Part shown: positions 12,050-37,168 of the stretch, piece after piece
How positions within the stretch are numbered: the stretch's first letter is position 1
How the letters are laid out: each line of letters opens with the position of its first letter
Source: Klebsormidium nitens
Lineage: Eukaryota; Streptophyta; Klebsormidiophyceae; Klebsormidiales; Klebsormidiaceae
Length of the DNA stretch: 64,000 nt
Direction: 5' to 3'
Assembly (NCBI GenBank): GCA_000708835.1
Contig: DF237152.1
Span: 82,228-146,227, forward strand
The notes under the pieces: model-generated
Told to the model about the DNA's origin: nothing
What the model saw: the letters and a program-made list of their open reading frames with translations, nothing else
Databases searched by the model: none
Made by a program: the position numbers and the translations under genes

Positions 12050-12608
12050 GATGTCAGCTCAAGCTTCAACAGTTTCGTCCTGTCTTTGCTGCTTTCGTAA
12101 AACTTCAAAAAAGTGAAGGCTTGAAGCCTGAAGGGCCCTTGAAACCGAACACCTTCGTCAGAAATTCAAACACTGATGTCAGAGCGGGGACAAAGAGAAT
12201 TAGTACCGGACGGAAGCTAAGGCTAGGGGCTGTTGGAACCCTGGACATTGACGTCAGCCTTGGGTTGCGGACCGGGCCTGCTACGTCTTCTTATCTACCA
12301 TCGGCCGTTCAAATGTCAGCTACGCCGCCCTACGCGGCATCCGACGGCAAAGGATGCACTTGGAAACCCTGTTACTAGGGATGTAGACAATGTGCATATC
12401 AGCCGTCGGATAGCCAGTTCTACAAGAATTCGACGCTTCAGAACCAGAGAGGTCCAACTCTGGGTTGACATAACCGCAAATCCAACAGCCCCTAGCCTTA
12501 GCTTTCGTCCGGTACTGATTCTCCTTGTCCCCGCTCGAAGAATGGTGGGCAGGAGTGTCGTCGCGGCGCCTTTTCGAACGACAGTCCAGCTTGAAAGTCG
12601 CCCTGCAG
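12050..12608. promoter_or_regulatory. Shared upstream region of divergent protease and RecQ genes
   Basis: Only about 560 bp separate the protease start codon from the first RecQ exon I can place, so promoters for both directions should be here, along with the unresolved 5' end of the RecQ gene. Most of the stretch is occupied by the inverted-repeat element at 12182-12536. No clear TATA box identified. Confidence 0.5.
12182..12536. repeat. MITE-like inverted-repeat element, 56-bp arms
   Basis: Arms 12182-12237 and 12481-12536 are reverse complements with 3 mismatches in 56 (GAGCGGGGACAAAGAGAAT... to ...CTGTTGGA), around a 243-bp unrelated centre. No transposase reading frame. I did not see a convincing target-site duplication. 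Confidence 0.85.
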
Positions 12609-26089
<13,481 letters not shown>

Positions 26090-27669
26090 CGAAAAAACCG
26101 ACGCTCATTTCGCTTGTCAAGTGCCAATATTGCACGAGTTGTTCCATGTATGCGCTGGGATAGATATCGTGTTCGATTGCATCAGAAAGTGTGGACTGTA
26201 TTTCCACTCGTAACCAGGATTAAAGACCGACTTGGAATGTATTCAAACCCCTTCTTCCGACTATATATGAAAGATTCTCTTCATAGGGTCAGAATTCAAA
26301 GCACAATGTTGGTTGACGGTGCCGGCCAAGGGAGAGCTGGCCAACAATCACCTCCGGAAATATCACGTGTTGCCCCTTGGCCAAAAATCTCAGAATCACA
26401 TCACGTGGGCCAAAACCTTCTTTGTATGCGCAGTCCTTGGAGCGTGCAACATGGCAACATCAAGTTTATAGGTGTGTGTAATTGGGGCAATCTAGAGAGC
26501 TCCTTAGTTGGAAACAGCACAGGTACATACGAGTCGATTTTACCTAGCTTCATGATGCATGCAGCGCGGCCGCGCCATGCATGCACAATGTAACATGATA
26601 CGTGTCCATGCACTGACCGTCAGCGGCATATGCAGCTCCATGCAATCATGAACGTGCATGATGCGTCGTGCATCGATCATATCACGCGATCGATATGCGG
26701 CTGAGTAGGCCCGTGGCCGGGCTCCTCGCGCTAGCACACCGATGATCAGTAGAACTAGCTTGCAGAGCAAAGCAACCATCGTTGCAGTGCAGTTGATGAA
26801 GTCAAACAATTGGCTTGCACGCCAGAGTCGATGGCTGCAATCAAAGGATAGGACAGGCTCTGGGCGGCCACAATGCGAGCAGGCCGGACTCTCATTGATC
26901 AGCCAATGATTTAGATGCACACGGGACTAACTCTTCAGTCCATTTTAGTGACGGATACATGACCAAGCCTGTCTGCTCTTCAAGCAGTTCATAACCAAGA
27001 CCTTGGAAGTTGTTCAGACGTTTTCTAATCTTCAAGGACGGTATATGCTCCAACATATTACGGGTCAGCTGTAGTTGAGAATCTTTGCGAGCTCTTCACA
27101 AAACGCTGAATTTTCGCGATTAGAGGGGCGCCAGATCAAGACCGTTCCCGTCTCCGAGAGATTTCATCTTCATTTCCACAAAAGGAAAGGCGACTTCCCC
27201 TGCAAGTGGTCCTAACACAGTACCTGCAGAAGACACAAACCAAGTTTGTTAGGTGACAAGGCGCTCATGTTGCCCAGCAAGAAAATGTCAGCATAAGAAA
27301 CCTCCCCAAATGTCGATCCCGTTTGTGAACCTCTACTTTTCCAGCGGACGATGCGCGCACCACTAAGGACTCGAGCCTTTGAGAATGCGCGGAGAAGACA
27401 GAGCAGCGGCCCGGCCACGTTCAACACAGACTTTGGCCCCTTTGAAATGAACACTGCGAAACGAGTCGAGCAGAATATGCAGGACAGTACGATCTAGACT
27501 TTTGAACAGGGGAAGAAATTCAAGGTTGAGGCCCAATATTGTGGTCGCCGCGTGCTGATATGGCAAATGTACCATCCGACGCGCTGCGATATACGGAGCC
27601 TCTTGGTTCGTAGACGCGCTCCCTCCCAAAAAAGAATCTGGAAAGAAGCAAAAAAGGAGGAACAAAGAT
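26090..27669. other. Intergenic, AT-richer, no recognised gene
   Basis: 3' flanks of two convergent genes. Holds a near-palindrome around 26553-26583 (ATGCATGCAGCGCGG / CCGCGCCATGCATGC). Short open frames only; none has a recognisable motif. The more AT-rich character and TGCATG-rich words differ from the genic parts and suggest old repeat material. Confidence 0.45.
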
Positions 27670-30318
27670 TTAACGAGGCCCCTCACCGACTAAGGTCCCC
27701 TTGCCCGGCCACAGGAACGTGCCGACGGACGCGCCCAACGCAAACGCGACGAGATACACCAAGTTGCGCAGCGTGTTCCTCTTCATCCGCTTTGCGAGCA
27801 CGCATAACCCTTGCCGCTGGTCCGCGTAGTGATAGCAGTCGTACGCATCGACCCCAAACTGGACGAGCCAGCTCGCCGCGAGGAACAGGAGATAACCTGC
27901 GCGGACGGAAACATGGGGGAGGGGTCACAAAAGGATGTAACAAACGAAAACGGAATATGCCTGACCCTCTGGCGGACTTGGACGGCGTCAAAAATGCAAT
28001 GGTTACAAGCACCAATGACCATATTGTGAGATCTTGGCAGCGAGCAATCCGGTAAGTAGTAGCAATCATAGGCAATCGATTGCAAAGTGGACGAGTTGGC
28101 CGCGAGGAAGAGGAGGTAACCTCCAGGGAAGGTAAGAAGGGGGACGAGTTTCGGGATTTGAAAGATCATACAATCAATGTTTACGGTCTTGGGGAGCAGT
28201 TTTACCAGGTCTTTGCCCCGTGCAATCTGCTTCGTCCGTGCATGAACTATGCCAGCCAAAAGACCTTTCAAGGAGGCCGTCATTTAGGGCACAGTAGAGA
28301 AGTAGAAAGGAAGCAAAAGAAAGGGACCGGGTACTTGGGCTGAGACCATTGTTATAAGATCTAGGCCTTAGGTTGAGGCTTGGCACAAGAAGCGAGGGGC
28401 TCTCGCAAATGACTGGTCCAAGCTTTACAATCTGGCAACTAGAGGAGTCTTGTATGGCGGCTTGACTGGCGTTCCGCCAGAAACGATTCTGCAAACCCTG
28501 CCCGCGGAACTGCCATAAGGTCCCGGAGATTTGCCACAAAAGCAGAAGAGAAACAGAGCAAGAAATGATCGGAGATTCTGTACAGGATCAACGTTCAAGG
28601 ATGAGAAAGTTTTCCCACCTCTAGATGCGGTTGCGAACATTCGCCAGCTCGTCGACAAGCGGCCCAGCCCCCGCCCCGACTTTCGGACAGCTGATGCATT
28701 CAGATCTGCACAACAAGAATCTGCTTTGAGCTCTTTCTGCATGTAGCACAGGGGGAGAGCAGCTCCACTAAATTGACGGCAGGCTCCAGAAAACGGTAAC
28801 CGATTGAGCATCTCAAGGGGTGAGGAACAGCGTTTCCAAGTGGTAGCGCTGGCGCCAGAATGAAAGGGTGAAAACTGAGTGATTCTAAGACTACAAGTCT
28901 GGTATCAGCAAGTAAGGCATTCTTTTCCCAATCAGTTGTATTGATGAGCCCCGTCAAAAACAAGGGTAGAAAAACACCGTTAAGATCGTTTTCCTGAACA
29001 AGTACTAGCGAAACACTACGGTCTGAAAACAAATATTGTAAAGACTTTCAACGACTTCTTTTCTTTCCTTTCGTTCATAAGGATTCAATCACTTCTCGTC
29101 ACCCTGTGCAAGGGGACTAGACAGCCTACAGGAGTGATCAAGGCAAAAGCAAGGAGCGGATGCTTGCCCTTAGTCAGCTTCCACGCCGTGCGCCTCTCCA
29201 TGTGTTCCACGGCCCAGAAGGCAAGCACCTTCTTGGTTGCCCCTACAGCGAGCTGCAAGGCAGTGAAAGCTCTTTCAACAACAGCCTTATTCAGACTACT
29301 TTCGCCATTCTCCTTCTTACATGTCAATCCGATTGCTACTGATCAAAATTCAACATCTTACTAATCAGCGACCACAATGCGAAGCAAGATACGACGCTCT
29401 TCTTTCCAAGGGTGACTAGACATGAGTCCTGCGGCCGCGAGACAGGCTCGAAAAAGCAGCTTCGTTCAGACTCCGAAAGACCATGCCTGGAACTTGGGGG
29501 TATCCAGACGAAAGCATAAGATGAGCAACTCAGAAGCAAGGACAAGCCCGAACATTGACTCCCTGGCCATAGTTTTACACAAACACATGGATGTGACGTC
29601 GTCAGTTTCCGCTGAGCTGTGAACAAGCTAGTTTTCACAATCAACTTAGAAAATTTGAACATCAGCCCTATGAGTGGTGGTGCAAGTAAAAGTCACGATC
29701 CCCAGGGAACACAAAAGTGGGCAGCTTGCTCACCTCGCGCAAGATGGCCCTCCAACACTTCTCCATTTGCTCCTCCATGTTAGGCGGAGGTCCCATCCTT
29801 TCCCTCTGCACTTCGTCTTCATCATCCGAATCCACTATTGCATTCTCCTCCTCTACTTGCTTCTTCCAATACTCAACGAACGGGCCAATTGATTGCAGGA
29901 GGTTACGCAGGACTAGATAAAGAAAGTTCCTCCCCTTGAAGACAGCGTTCAGGGGCTCAATCTTGATCTCGTGATGTTTGTAAGCATAGAATAGGGTCTG
30001 CCCGTACAAGGGTGGAAGATACAAAGCTTGCTTCTCCTCTGCCGTGTAATAGTTCTCATTCACGGAGGGAATGAAAGACTTTGAGTGTGATGACTCAGGA
30101 GAGGGGCATTTTGTAGCCAGTGGTGCAATGCTGAGGCCCTCCACAGAGGACGGTGTTTGTACAGGATGTGGTGGTCGCAAGTTTGCAACAGATGCACAAC
30201 TTTTACTTTCCAGATCCGCCCAAGGAATGAATGCATTCCCCTGGCTACGCCCCAGGACAAATGTGACCGGCCTCCTCCAACGGTCCCTTCGTTGTGGTCC
30301 GAATCTTCTGTCCGCCAT
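27670..30318 (-). CDS. Unrecognised protein with hydrophobic C-terminus, four exons
   Basis: I do not recognise the family. Exons on the minus strand: 30318-29734, 29252-29168, 28690-28619, 27896-27670 (stop TAA), giving 322 residues; phases fit throughout. Residues 1-195 are hydrophilic at first (MADRRFGPQRRDRWRRP), then YTAEEKQALYLPPLYGQTLF and FVEYWKKQVEEENAIVDSDD. Exons 2-3 are basic (RRTAWKLTKAVRKSGRGLGR). Exon 4 has two likely membrane segments, YLLFLAASWLVQFGV (about 249-265) and LVYLVAFALGASVGTFLW (about 292-310), with a basic stretch between them. It may therefore be an organelle or endomembrane protein; this is inference. Intron 2 seems to start with GC (AAGG/GCAAGC). A decayed copy of the exon 4 start lies upstream of it. 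Divergent from the CCHC gene, start codons 635 bp apart. Confidence 0.7.
28045..28126 (-). repeat. Decayed copy of exon 4 start of the unrecognised gene
   Basis: On the minus strand it reads GYLLFLAANSSTLQSIAYDC, against GYLLFLAASWLVQFGVDAYD in the real exon. It begins at 28120, 224 bp upstream of the real exon start, and keeps an AG in the acceptor position. Confidence 0.85.
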
Positions 30319-30953
30319 TGTTTGTGCACTACCTCTTACAATTTATGCTGCTCGCGAGGGGCTGACGATGTCGCAAAACAAGCTGCGCAGTTCAATCGGG
30401 GACGAGCAAGAAATCTGCAAACCCTTCTGTAGCTCGACGAGGACCATTTAAGGACCTGCACTACTTAGCTGTTGCAGAAAGCGCTTGGTTCGTACCCTCC
30501 TGCTTCTCAGCTTTCTGGTGCATCACACTTTCTGGTGGCGCTTGCAACTTCTCAGCTTTCTGGTGCATCACACTTTCTTCTTTGTGCAGGTAGACAGAAG
30601 CCTTGCACAAGTTTTCTAGGGTTCTGGAGTGCAATTCAGCTGAAACTCCAATGCAGGGTTGATTAGAGCTCAGCCGAAATTGCCACGTGTATTAGTCTGA
30701 AGGTCCTCGAGGCGTACGATTGACATGATCTATCAATCCAACCGTCCAATTTTGCTTTCCCCTCGTCCTGAACTGTCACCCTCTGATTTCGGCTTGACGG
30801 GCTTGGAAGGTCTTAACACTTCCATCCAGCTTTCGAGCTGCTCTGTTGTGGTGGTGCTCGGCAGGGAAAAGCGCTTCTCGAAGGTCTGTTTGGAGGGGAA
30901 AGCTGCACGTAGAGTTCTCATTGGTGTTGTTTCTATCAACCAAGCAAGCAGGC
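30319..30953. promoter_or_regulatory. Bidirectional intergenic region with 31-bp direct repeat
   Basis: The two divergent start codons lie at 30318 (minus) and 30954 (plus). A 31-bp sequence starting CTTCTCAGCTTTCTGGTGCA occurs at 30503-30533 and again at 30548-30578 with no difference (45-bp period). This could be a cis-element or a chance duplication. Confidence 0.6.
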
Positions 30954-33900
30954 ATGAGCTACCAGGACGGAGGCGATGCCCCGAGCGAGCGCCCCAAGCT
31001 GAAGCTCGCTCCCCGGAGCGGCAATGCACCGTCTGGGGGGGCTCCGGCGACCAAGGTAAGCAGTTGCCGGCGTTCGCAAGATTTTCGTGGTTGAGGACAA
31101 TTGCGGACGAAGCTGGAAATCCAGTTGATCGGAGCCTGCATCCCCCCTCTAATGTGTGTTGATATCAATGTAGAATTGCTATGAATGGACATGTATAATG
31201 CAGAGCGCATTTGGCAAGATGACAAGGATAGTCTCATGGTGTAGCAAAGTGTGCAACGTAAAGCCGTGTCTAGGCTCCTCATCTCATATTTGCCGTTTGT
31301 TGCTAATGGCACCCAATCTTTGCTTCATACCTTGTTGATGTAGTACCATTACCAGCTGGAATAGCTCTGCACCTGGAGCTCCTGGAAGTTGCAAAAGACA
31401 ATCTGCTGAGTGTCGACAAATTGCTCAATCTGAGCTGAATGGAACTGATAAGTTTCCTTCCTGTCCTGCAGTCAAGCATCTTTGGAGCTGCGCGGCCCCG
31501 TGAGGCCATCATCGCTGAGAGAGAGGGCAAGGCTGAGGAGGAGATTATCAAGGAGGCCGCGAAGAAGGAATGGAAGCCTACGGTGAGTGCAAATGCACCA
31601 CCCTTCTGATCAATTGTGATCCTTTTCTGGTGAAGTTGATGTAGACAACGTCCAATGTACATGGTTGTGATTTCCTCAAATACTCTTCTCTTAATGTGCA
31701 CTCGGCTGCTCAAGCAATACTGTCTTGAACAAGTCGGTGTCTTAATGTAGAGAAGGTAATTGTTGTGTCAATGTTGTCATTAGTTTCTCTGAGTTCTTCC
31801 ATGTACCACCGAACTGCTTAAGGGCCTTCGTCTACTTCAGCAGTCTCGCTGTCATCCACGCCTGTTTACCAGGACTCTATTGGCCGCAGTCTCCTCTGGT
31901 TACATCTTAATCTTTTCTTCACTTGGTCGAGTACCTGTATTCTACTTGAGAATTTGGTATTGCCAGCGGCACTGAATGCATTTCATGATTCATTTGCAGC
32001 TCGTTTTGAGCGAGGAGCAGAAGGAGGAGAAGAAGGCACTTGAGGCAGAGCTGGCCTACGCAAAGGACCAGCTCGAGAAGGCTGTTGACCCGCTCAAGGC
32101 CAAAGATCTCAAAGAGGAAGTGGCAGAGAAGGAAACCAAGCTTGAGGACCTGTTGGCATCGTTTGAGGTAAGTCCTACTGTTCCGCAATCTCGTTGTCGC
32201 TTATGCGTTGAGGTTATGAATGATTGTCCACTGTGAGAAAGCCAAAATGTTGGAGGTCAATTGCTGTTTCAACTTTGTGTTCAACTTTGAGGCGAAGTGC
32301 GAGAAGTGAGATGGTAACGGTTGTTCATCTCTTCCTCATGCCTTTCCGGACGACCCAAGTAGGTGCCGAATGTGTTTTTTCCCAGGATTGTCGTGTTGTG
32401 CCTGAATTGAGTCATGCTTACCGACGTCATGTTACTCATGTTATCAAGGAAGTGCCTCTGCTAAGCTCAGGTGTTTGATTAGAAAGTCTTGAGTATTTTT
32501 ATCAGGCAAACGATTTCTTTATCTGGGGGAATTTCCAAGGAGGAGCCTGCATAATGCATCAGCTCAACAATTTTGGAACAAGTTTCAGAGGTCTTTTACT
32601 TTTGAGTTTGTCTGACATTAACTTACGCTCGACTCTTATTGAACCCAATTGAAGTGGTCGCGATCTCTGTGTTGTTTGTGTGCTTCCCTTTGGGGTGGCA
32701 ATGCGCAAAGCTCTTAGACACGCGTCTGGGCTTGCCGAATTATTTTACCACTCTCTCTGCTGCATTTTCTGGAAAACCTTGTTGGCATTGAAGTCCGTCG
32801 TCAAGGATACGTACAATATTATTCCCCCTCCCGCTTATCTTTCTTCGCTGTCTCCTGTTGCTGTAATAGTCCCCTCTCTTTGCTACCCTTGTCTCCACAC
32901 CAGATAGCCAGCGGCGGCTCCCTGCTTCCCAGGACTACACCAACAATCGGTGCAAATCTCAGGCCTTTTTCTTACCTACACATACACGACTCACCCCTTC
33001 TTTGCGAACGTTGCAGAAGCTGGCCGTGACAGCAGCGCAGAGCGGGGGGGTGGGGAAGCGCCCCTCTGAGCGCAAGCGCGATGCCGAGGAGCGGGCCGGG
33101 GGCGGTCAGCCTGGATATGGTGGCGGAGGCGGTGGATATGGGGGCGGCGGTGGTGGATACGGGGGCGGCGGCAGAGGCGGGGGGGGTGAGAGTTATGGCA
33201 ACTTCAGTCAGGGACGGGACCGTGAGCCTTATGGGGATGCGTGGGCTGGGAAGAACGGCGGCGGCGGCCGGGGGGGAAACACCTGCTACAATTGTGGAGA
33301 GGTGAGGGCATGTTTTTTAGCACTGAGTTGACGAACTTACTTAATTTTCCAGGAATAACCAGGCATGGGAGATGAGGGGATCGGGCCTTGGCGAGAAGCA
33401 GCACTATGATTGACAGTCTTGTTGGGAGCAGGGGATCGAAGCCTGCTTGATGAACTAATGTGCTGTCCTTATTTTGGTGTTCTTCGCGAGACACAGGAGT
33501 TGGACAGCGTGCCCGGATAATCAGGACACAAGAGCAGCGATTTATTTTGCAGGGATAGAGCAAAGCCTCGGTGGGGCCAAAAGATTGACCCTTACCCGAG
33601 ATTTCGTTCCTCTCGTGGAGTGCGAGGCAGTCTGCTCTTGCTTGTAGAGAGATAGCTTTGATGTCATTGCTTTACTCTGTGAGAGATATCTCAGCTGCCG
33701 CGTTCATGGTTTTACTTGCGGAATCGTAGTAATTTTTTGGCCCCACCTTCGCCGGCACTTGGTTTTGAAACGGGACTGAGGTGGCCAGCAGACCGCAGCT
33801 CGTTTTGAACTCGTGTCCGTCTCACTGCACCTTGTTCAATTGGCTAGTTACCGGTTACTCGTTTAGCGCCGGCATCGGGTTCTTGTTCGTAACTGCGTGA

Positions 33901-35371
33901 TGCGGGGCATTGATGGGTCCGAGCATCTCTCCTTGGCGCCCTAGTCTTTTCGGCCCAACACTGATCTTTCCTTTAACCACAGAATGTCTTCCGTACTCGT
34001 GCAAGACTTTTGCATCCTCCTTTTATGTCGCCAAGTAACAAGGCTTATACGTGCTGTGTCCGCTTATGTGTAAGAAAGCCGTTTCCCCCCCTGGTGTCTC
34101 TCCCAGCCAGCTTCGTGCTGCCCGAGTAGACCCGGGCGCTGACGGCGGCCCGACCCTTTGGCGCTTTCTTGAGATGCCCCTGGTTTTGAAGCCCAATTCA
34201 CAAATTTGGCCCATGAACCTGACTGCAAGCTTAACCCGGAGTTTCATCCCTGGGTTTGTAATGTCGCACCCCATCCGTGCAGGTGGGACACATCTCGCGT
34301 GAGTGCCCGAACCCCCCGAGCGAGGGCTCCCGCGGGTATGGCGGAGGTGGCGGCCGATCCGGTGGCGGCGGTGGCCGGGCCTGCTACAACTGCGGAGAGG
34401 TATGTCGAAGTCTTTGGGCTGCTTATTAGGGGCCTGCAATAGTTGACGCGGCGCTGTACTAAAAACACCTGCCCAACGCCCGTGTCTTGAGCGGCAGATG
34501 ATTCGGAGGGAGGCCATGTCTCTTCTCCTGCACTTACTTGCCGTGCTGATTGGGTGACTGCTGTTGATGTGGAAGGAACGGGGTGTGCGTATCAACCATT
34601 AGGTCTATGGTCACCTCATTCAACGGGAATTGGCTGCACTGGGCTATGAAATTGGTTGCACTGGTTTGGGCTAGTAAGGAGCATGACCGTCTTGGGAAGG
34701 CTGTTTGTGCCATTGGCGATGAAGTATGGAGTCCCGATTCGTCATGTGGTTTGTCAGAATTTGTTGTCCGTTGCCTCCAGGGGTCTTCAAGGTAGACCCG
34801 AATTGCGTCCCTGGACATATTTATCGTCAGGTCGAAAGCTGGACTACTACCGTACCTGTCTTTAATTTCGTCACCTTCGACGCCAAATAAAGAATCATGA
34901 AACTTTCTATCCTTTCGGCAGGCCTAGAGTTACCCGCTAAATCAACCACTATCGAACCATTATCGCCTCTCAATAATTTGCGAAATTTTCGGCAGGGCAA
35001 ATGATCCTTTAATCTTTGCCGAAATCAGATACAGGTACGGTAGTCCATTTGCATTCCCGGCATTTCAACATCGCAGTCACCAGAAGAACAGGGAACTGCT
35101 GCTGGTCATGGTGATCAGTCACTGATATCGAACGTGCCCCTTGCAGGAGGGCCACATCTCCCGCGAGTGCCCCCAGCCCCGCAGCGGCGGCGGCGGCGGC
35201 AGCTACGGCGGAGGGGGCAGCTATGGCGGCAGTTACGGCGGCAGTCGCGGGGCCGAGAGCTACGGCGACCGTTACGGATCTGGGGGGGGCGGCTATGGAG
35301 GCGGCGGCAGCTATGGCTCAGGTGGCGGCAGCTATGGCGGTGGGTACTCCGACAGCAACTCGCGCTTTTAG
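30954..35371 (+). CDS. Glycine-rich protein with two CCHC zinc knuckles
   Basis: Six exons: 30954-31055, 31472-31582, 32000-32167, 33017-33301, 34283-34399, 35147-35371 (stop TAG). Exon 2 begins SSIFGAARPREAIIAEREGK, which resembles the PFGxARPRE motif of plant eIF4B-like proteins. Exon 3 is a charged helix (SEEQKEEKKALEAELAYAKD), probably coiled coil. Exons 4-6 are RGG/GGY-rich and contain two knuckles, CYNCGE/VGHISREC and CYNCGE/EGHISREC (CX2CX4HX4C), each split by an intron at the same codon. That identical split suggests exon duplication. Likely an RNA- or single-strand-binding protein, perhaps translation-related. Exon 6 can end at its own stop (..SDSNSRF) or splice from 35339 to an alternative last exon at 35667. 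Confidence 0.85.
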
Positions 35372-35666
35372 GGGGGCACTAGGCGTGACGAGAGCGTGAC
35401 GGTCGAGGCACCCCAGAGGAAGATGAGCTTGTTGGTCAAGAGTCGTGTGGGGCTCGTTGAGTTTGATAAGTCCTTGGATAGGGTTCGGATGGGGCGTTGC
35501 GGTCGTTTGCGTGCGCATCAGCAAGTCGAGCTGCGCAGGTAAGTGTCGCTAGTATAGTTACCAGTGTCCGAAAGACTCACTGCAGAAGTGTGCTGATAGC
35601 TTGAATAGCTGAGAGTGTGGAGAGAATGATCTGGGGATCACACGATGCGCTTTGCATCCGTGACAG

Positions 35667-35812
35667 GCGGCCGGGACCGTGGTTACGATAACGACGACTC
35701 TCGGGGTGGGAGCTATGGGGGCCGTGGAAGTTCGGATTACGGCGGAAGCTACGGTGCGCGAGGAGGCAGCTACGACGGCTATGGGCAGGGCGGCCGCGGC
35801 CGGGACTACTGA
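35667..35812 (+). CDS. Alternative last exon of the glycine-rich CCHC gene
   Basis: It follows a good acceptor (CCGTGACAG) and reads GGRDRGYDNDDSRGGSYGGR and on to GYGQGGRGRDY then TGA. Its phase matches donors inside exon 6, for example GGCG/GTGGGT at 35339/35340. Splicing would replace the SDSNSRF tail by an RGG/RDY-rich tail of about 48 residues. Confidence 0.7.
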
Positions 35813-37168
35813 AAGTTGCTTGCAGAGTTTGGAATGGCCAGATGCGATGTTCTACCTACAGTCTTGTGGTCCTTGGTTGAACTGATAGAGCCCCCTCGTG
35901 CTCGTGTCAGGGTGGCGAAGTCAACTGTCGGGTTGTCTCGTCACAAGCGACACTGTTTTGTGAGCGTTTATGTGATATGTCAGAGAATGAAACTCAGAAG
36001 TTGTTCATGTGATGTCATAGCGCTACAACCGCGGGTCTTTGTCCAGGCAAGAGAGGCTGTTCTTGTTAGCGTCCGTCTTTGCAAACTCTACCTGGATAAT
36101 TTAGCTGTTCGTTTTCAACTTTAGCTGGGCCCTATCTCCCGGATGCAATTTGCAATCTGCAAGGTAGCATCTCTGTATGCCTGTCACATGCATGGTTCCC
36201 ACCCCGTCACCACTCAGCCTTTTACTAATAAGTTTCACTATGATATAGTATCACCATTCAATAGACGGGTCGTCGTCAGTGCGACGTGGATACTTCTTAT
36301 AATTGCACGACATGGTATTAGTAGTACTCATGCATTTTCTCGAGATTTAGTCACTCGCCATGCATATATATGGATTGCGAGGCCCCATGTCCGGCCTGCA
36401 TGGCCCTACGTCATGCAGAATTTCGTGCATATGCCGTCAGGACTCGACGGCCAAAATTAACATGCTGGCGCGGCCGGGTGCATTGAAGCAGTTGAAAGTA
36501 ACGAATCGACCCCATACGAAGCCATGGCCGTGGCATTGATTCCATGCATGTTGATTTCCGCGCCCATGCTATACCATGTCACATTTATGATATAACATAC
36601 ACGCGCAATTCAAATTAGCCCAAGGCTAGGTACCTTCATGCCATAGGCGCACCCACCATGGCATGATACTCCAATCGAATTGCATGGATGAACGCAGGCT
36701 AGTGTAGCTTGTGTATATATTTCTCGACGTACCGTCAACCCCAATCCTCCATGCAAGCTAGGGCGTTCAAGGCCTGCAACAATGGACATGTTCAGGTGAA
36801 ATCAAATCGTATTCAGAAATAGGCACATGTAAGTGATTGTGTAAGTTAGATCATGGCTGGCGCCGTATGCCACATGGCCCGTAACTAGAACAGGCTGTGC
36901 GAAAGGCTCACAGGAAGTACGCTCTCGGCCACAAAAGATGCTAAGAATAGCCGCACAAGCTGGATTCGGCTGTCGACAATTGGATATACATATCAACACA
37001 ATTCCGGCCGTGTTGGGCGACTGCTAACGTTGCTACAGTCCCTTTCAATGCCCGGTTGACTTCCAAGGTTTGTAGAAATAAGGTATAGTGAAGGTCCGCG
37101 TGGTCAAGCACCCAAGCCGATGTAAATGGTCGCTTTTTGGGCATGCTTCGTTCATCTGCCTGCACTTT
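35813..37168. other. Intergenic, AT-richer, no recognised gene
   Basis: Between the convergent CCHC and TOP6B genes. Rich in TGCATG/CATGCA words, like 26.1-27.0 kb. No motif-bearing frame on either strand. Confidence 0.45.
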
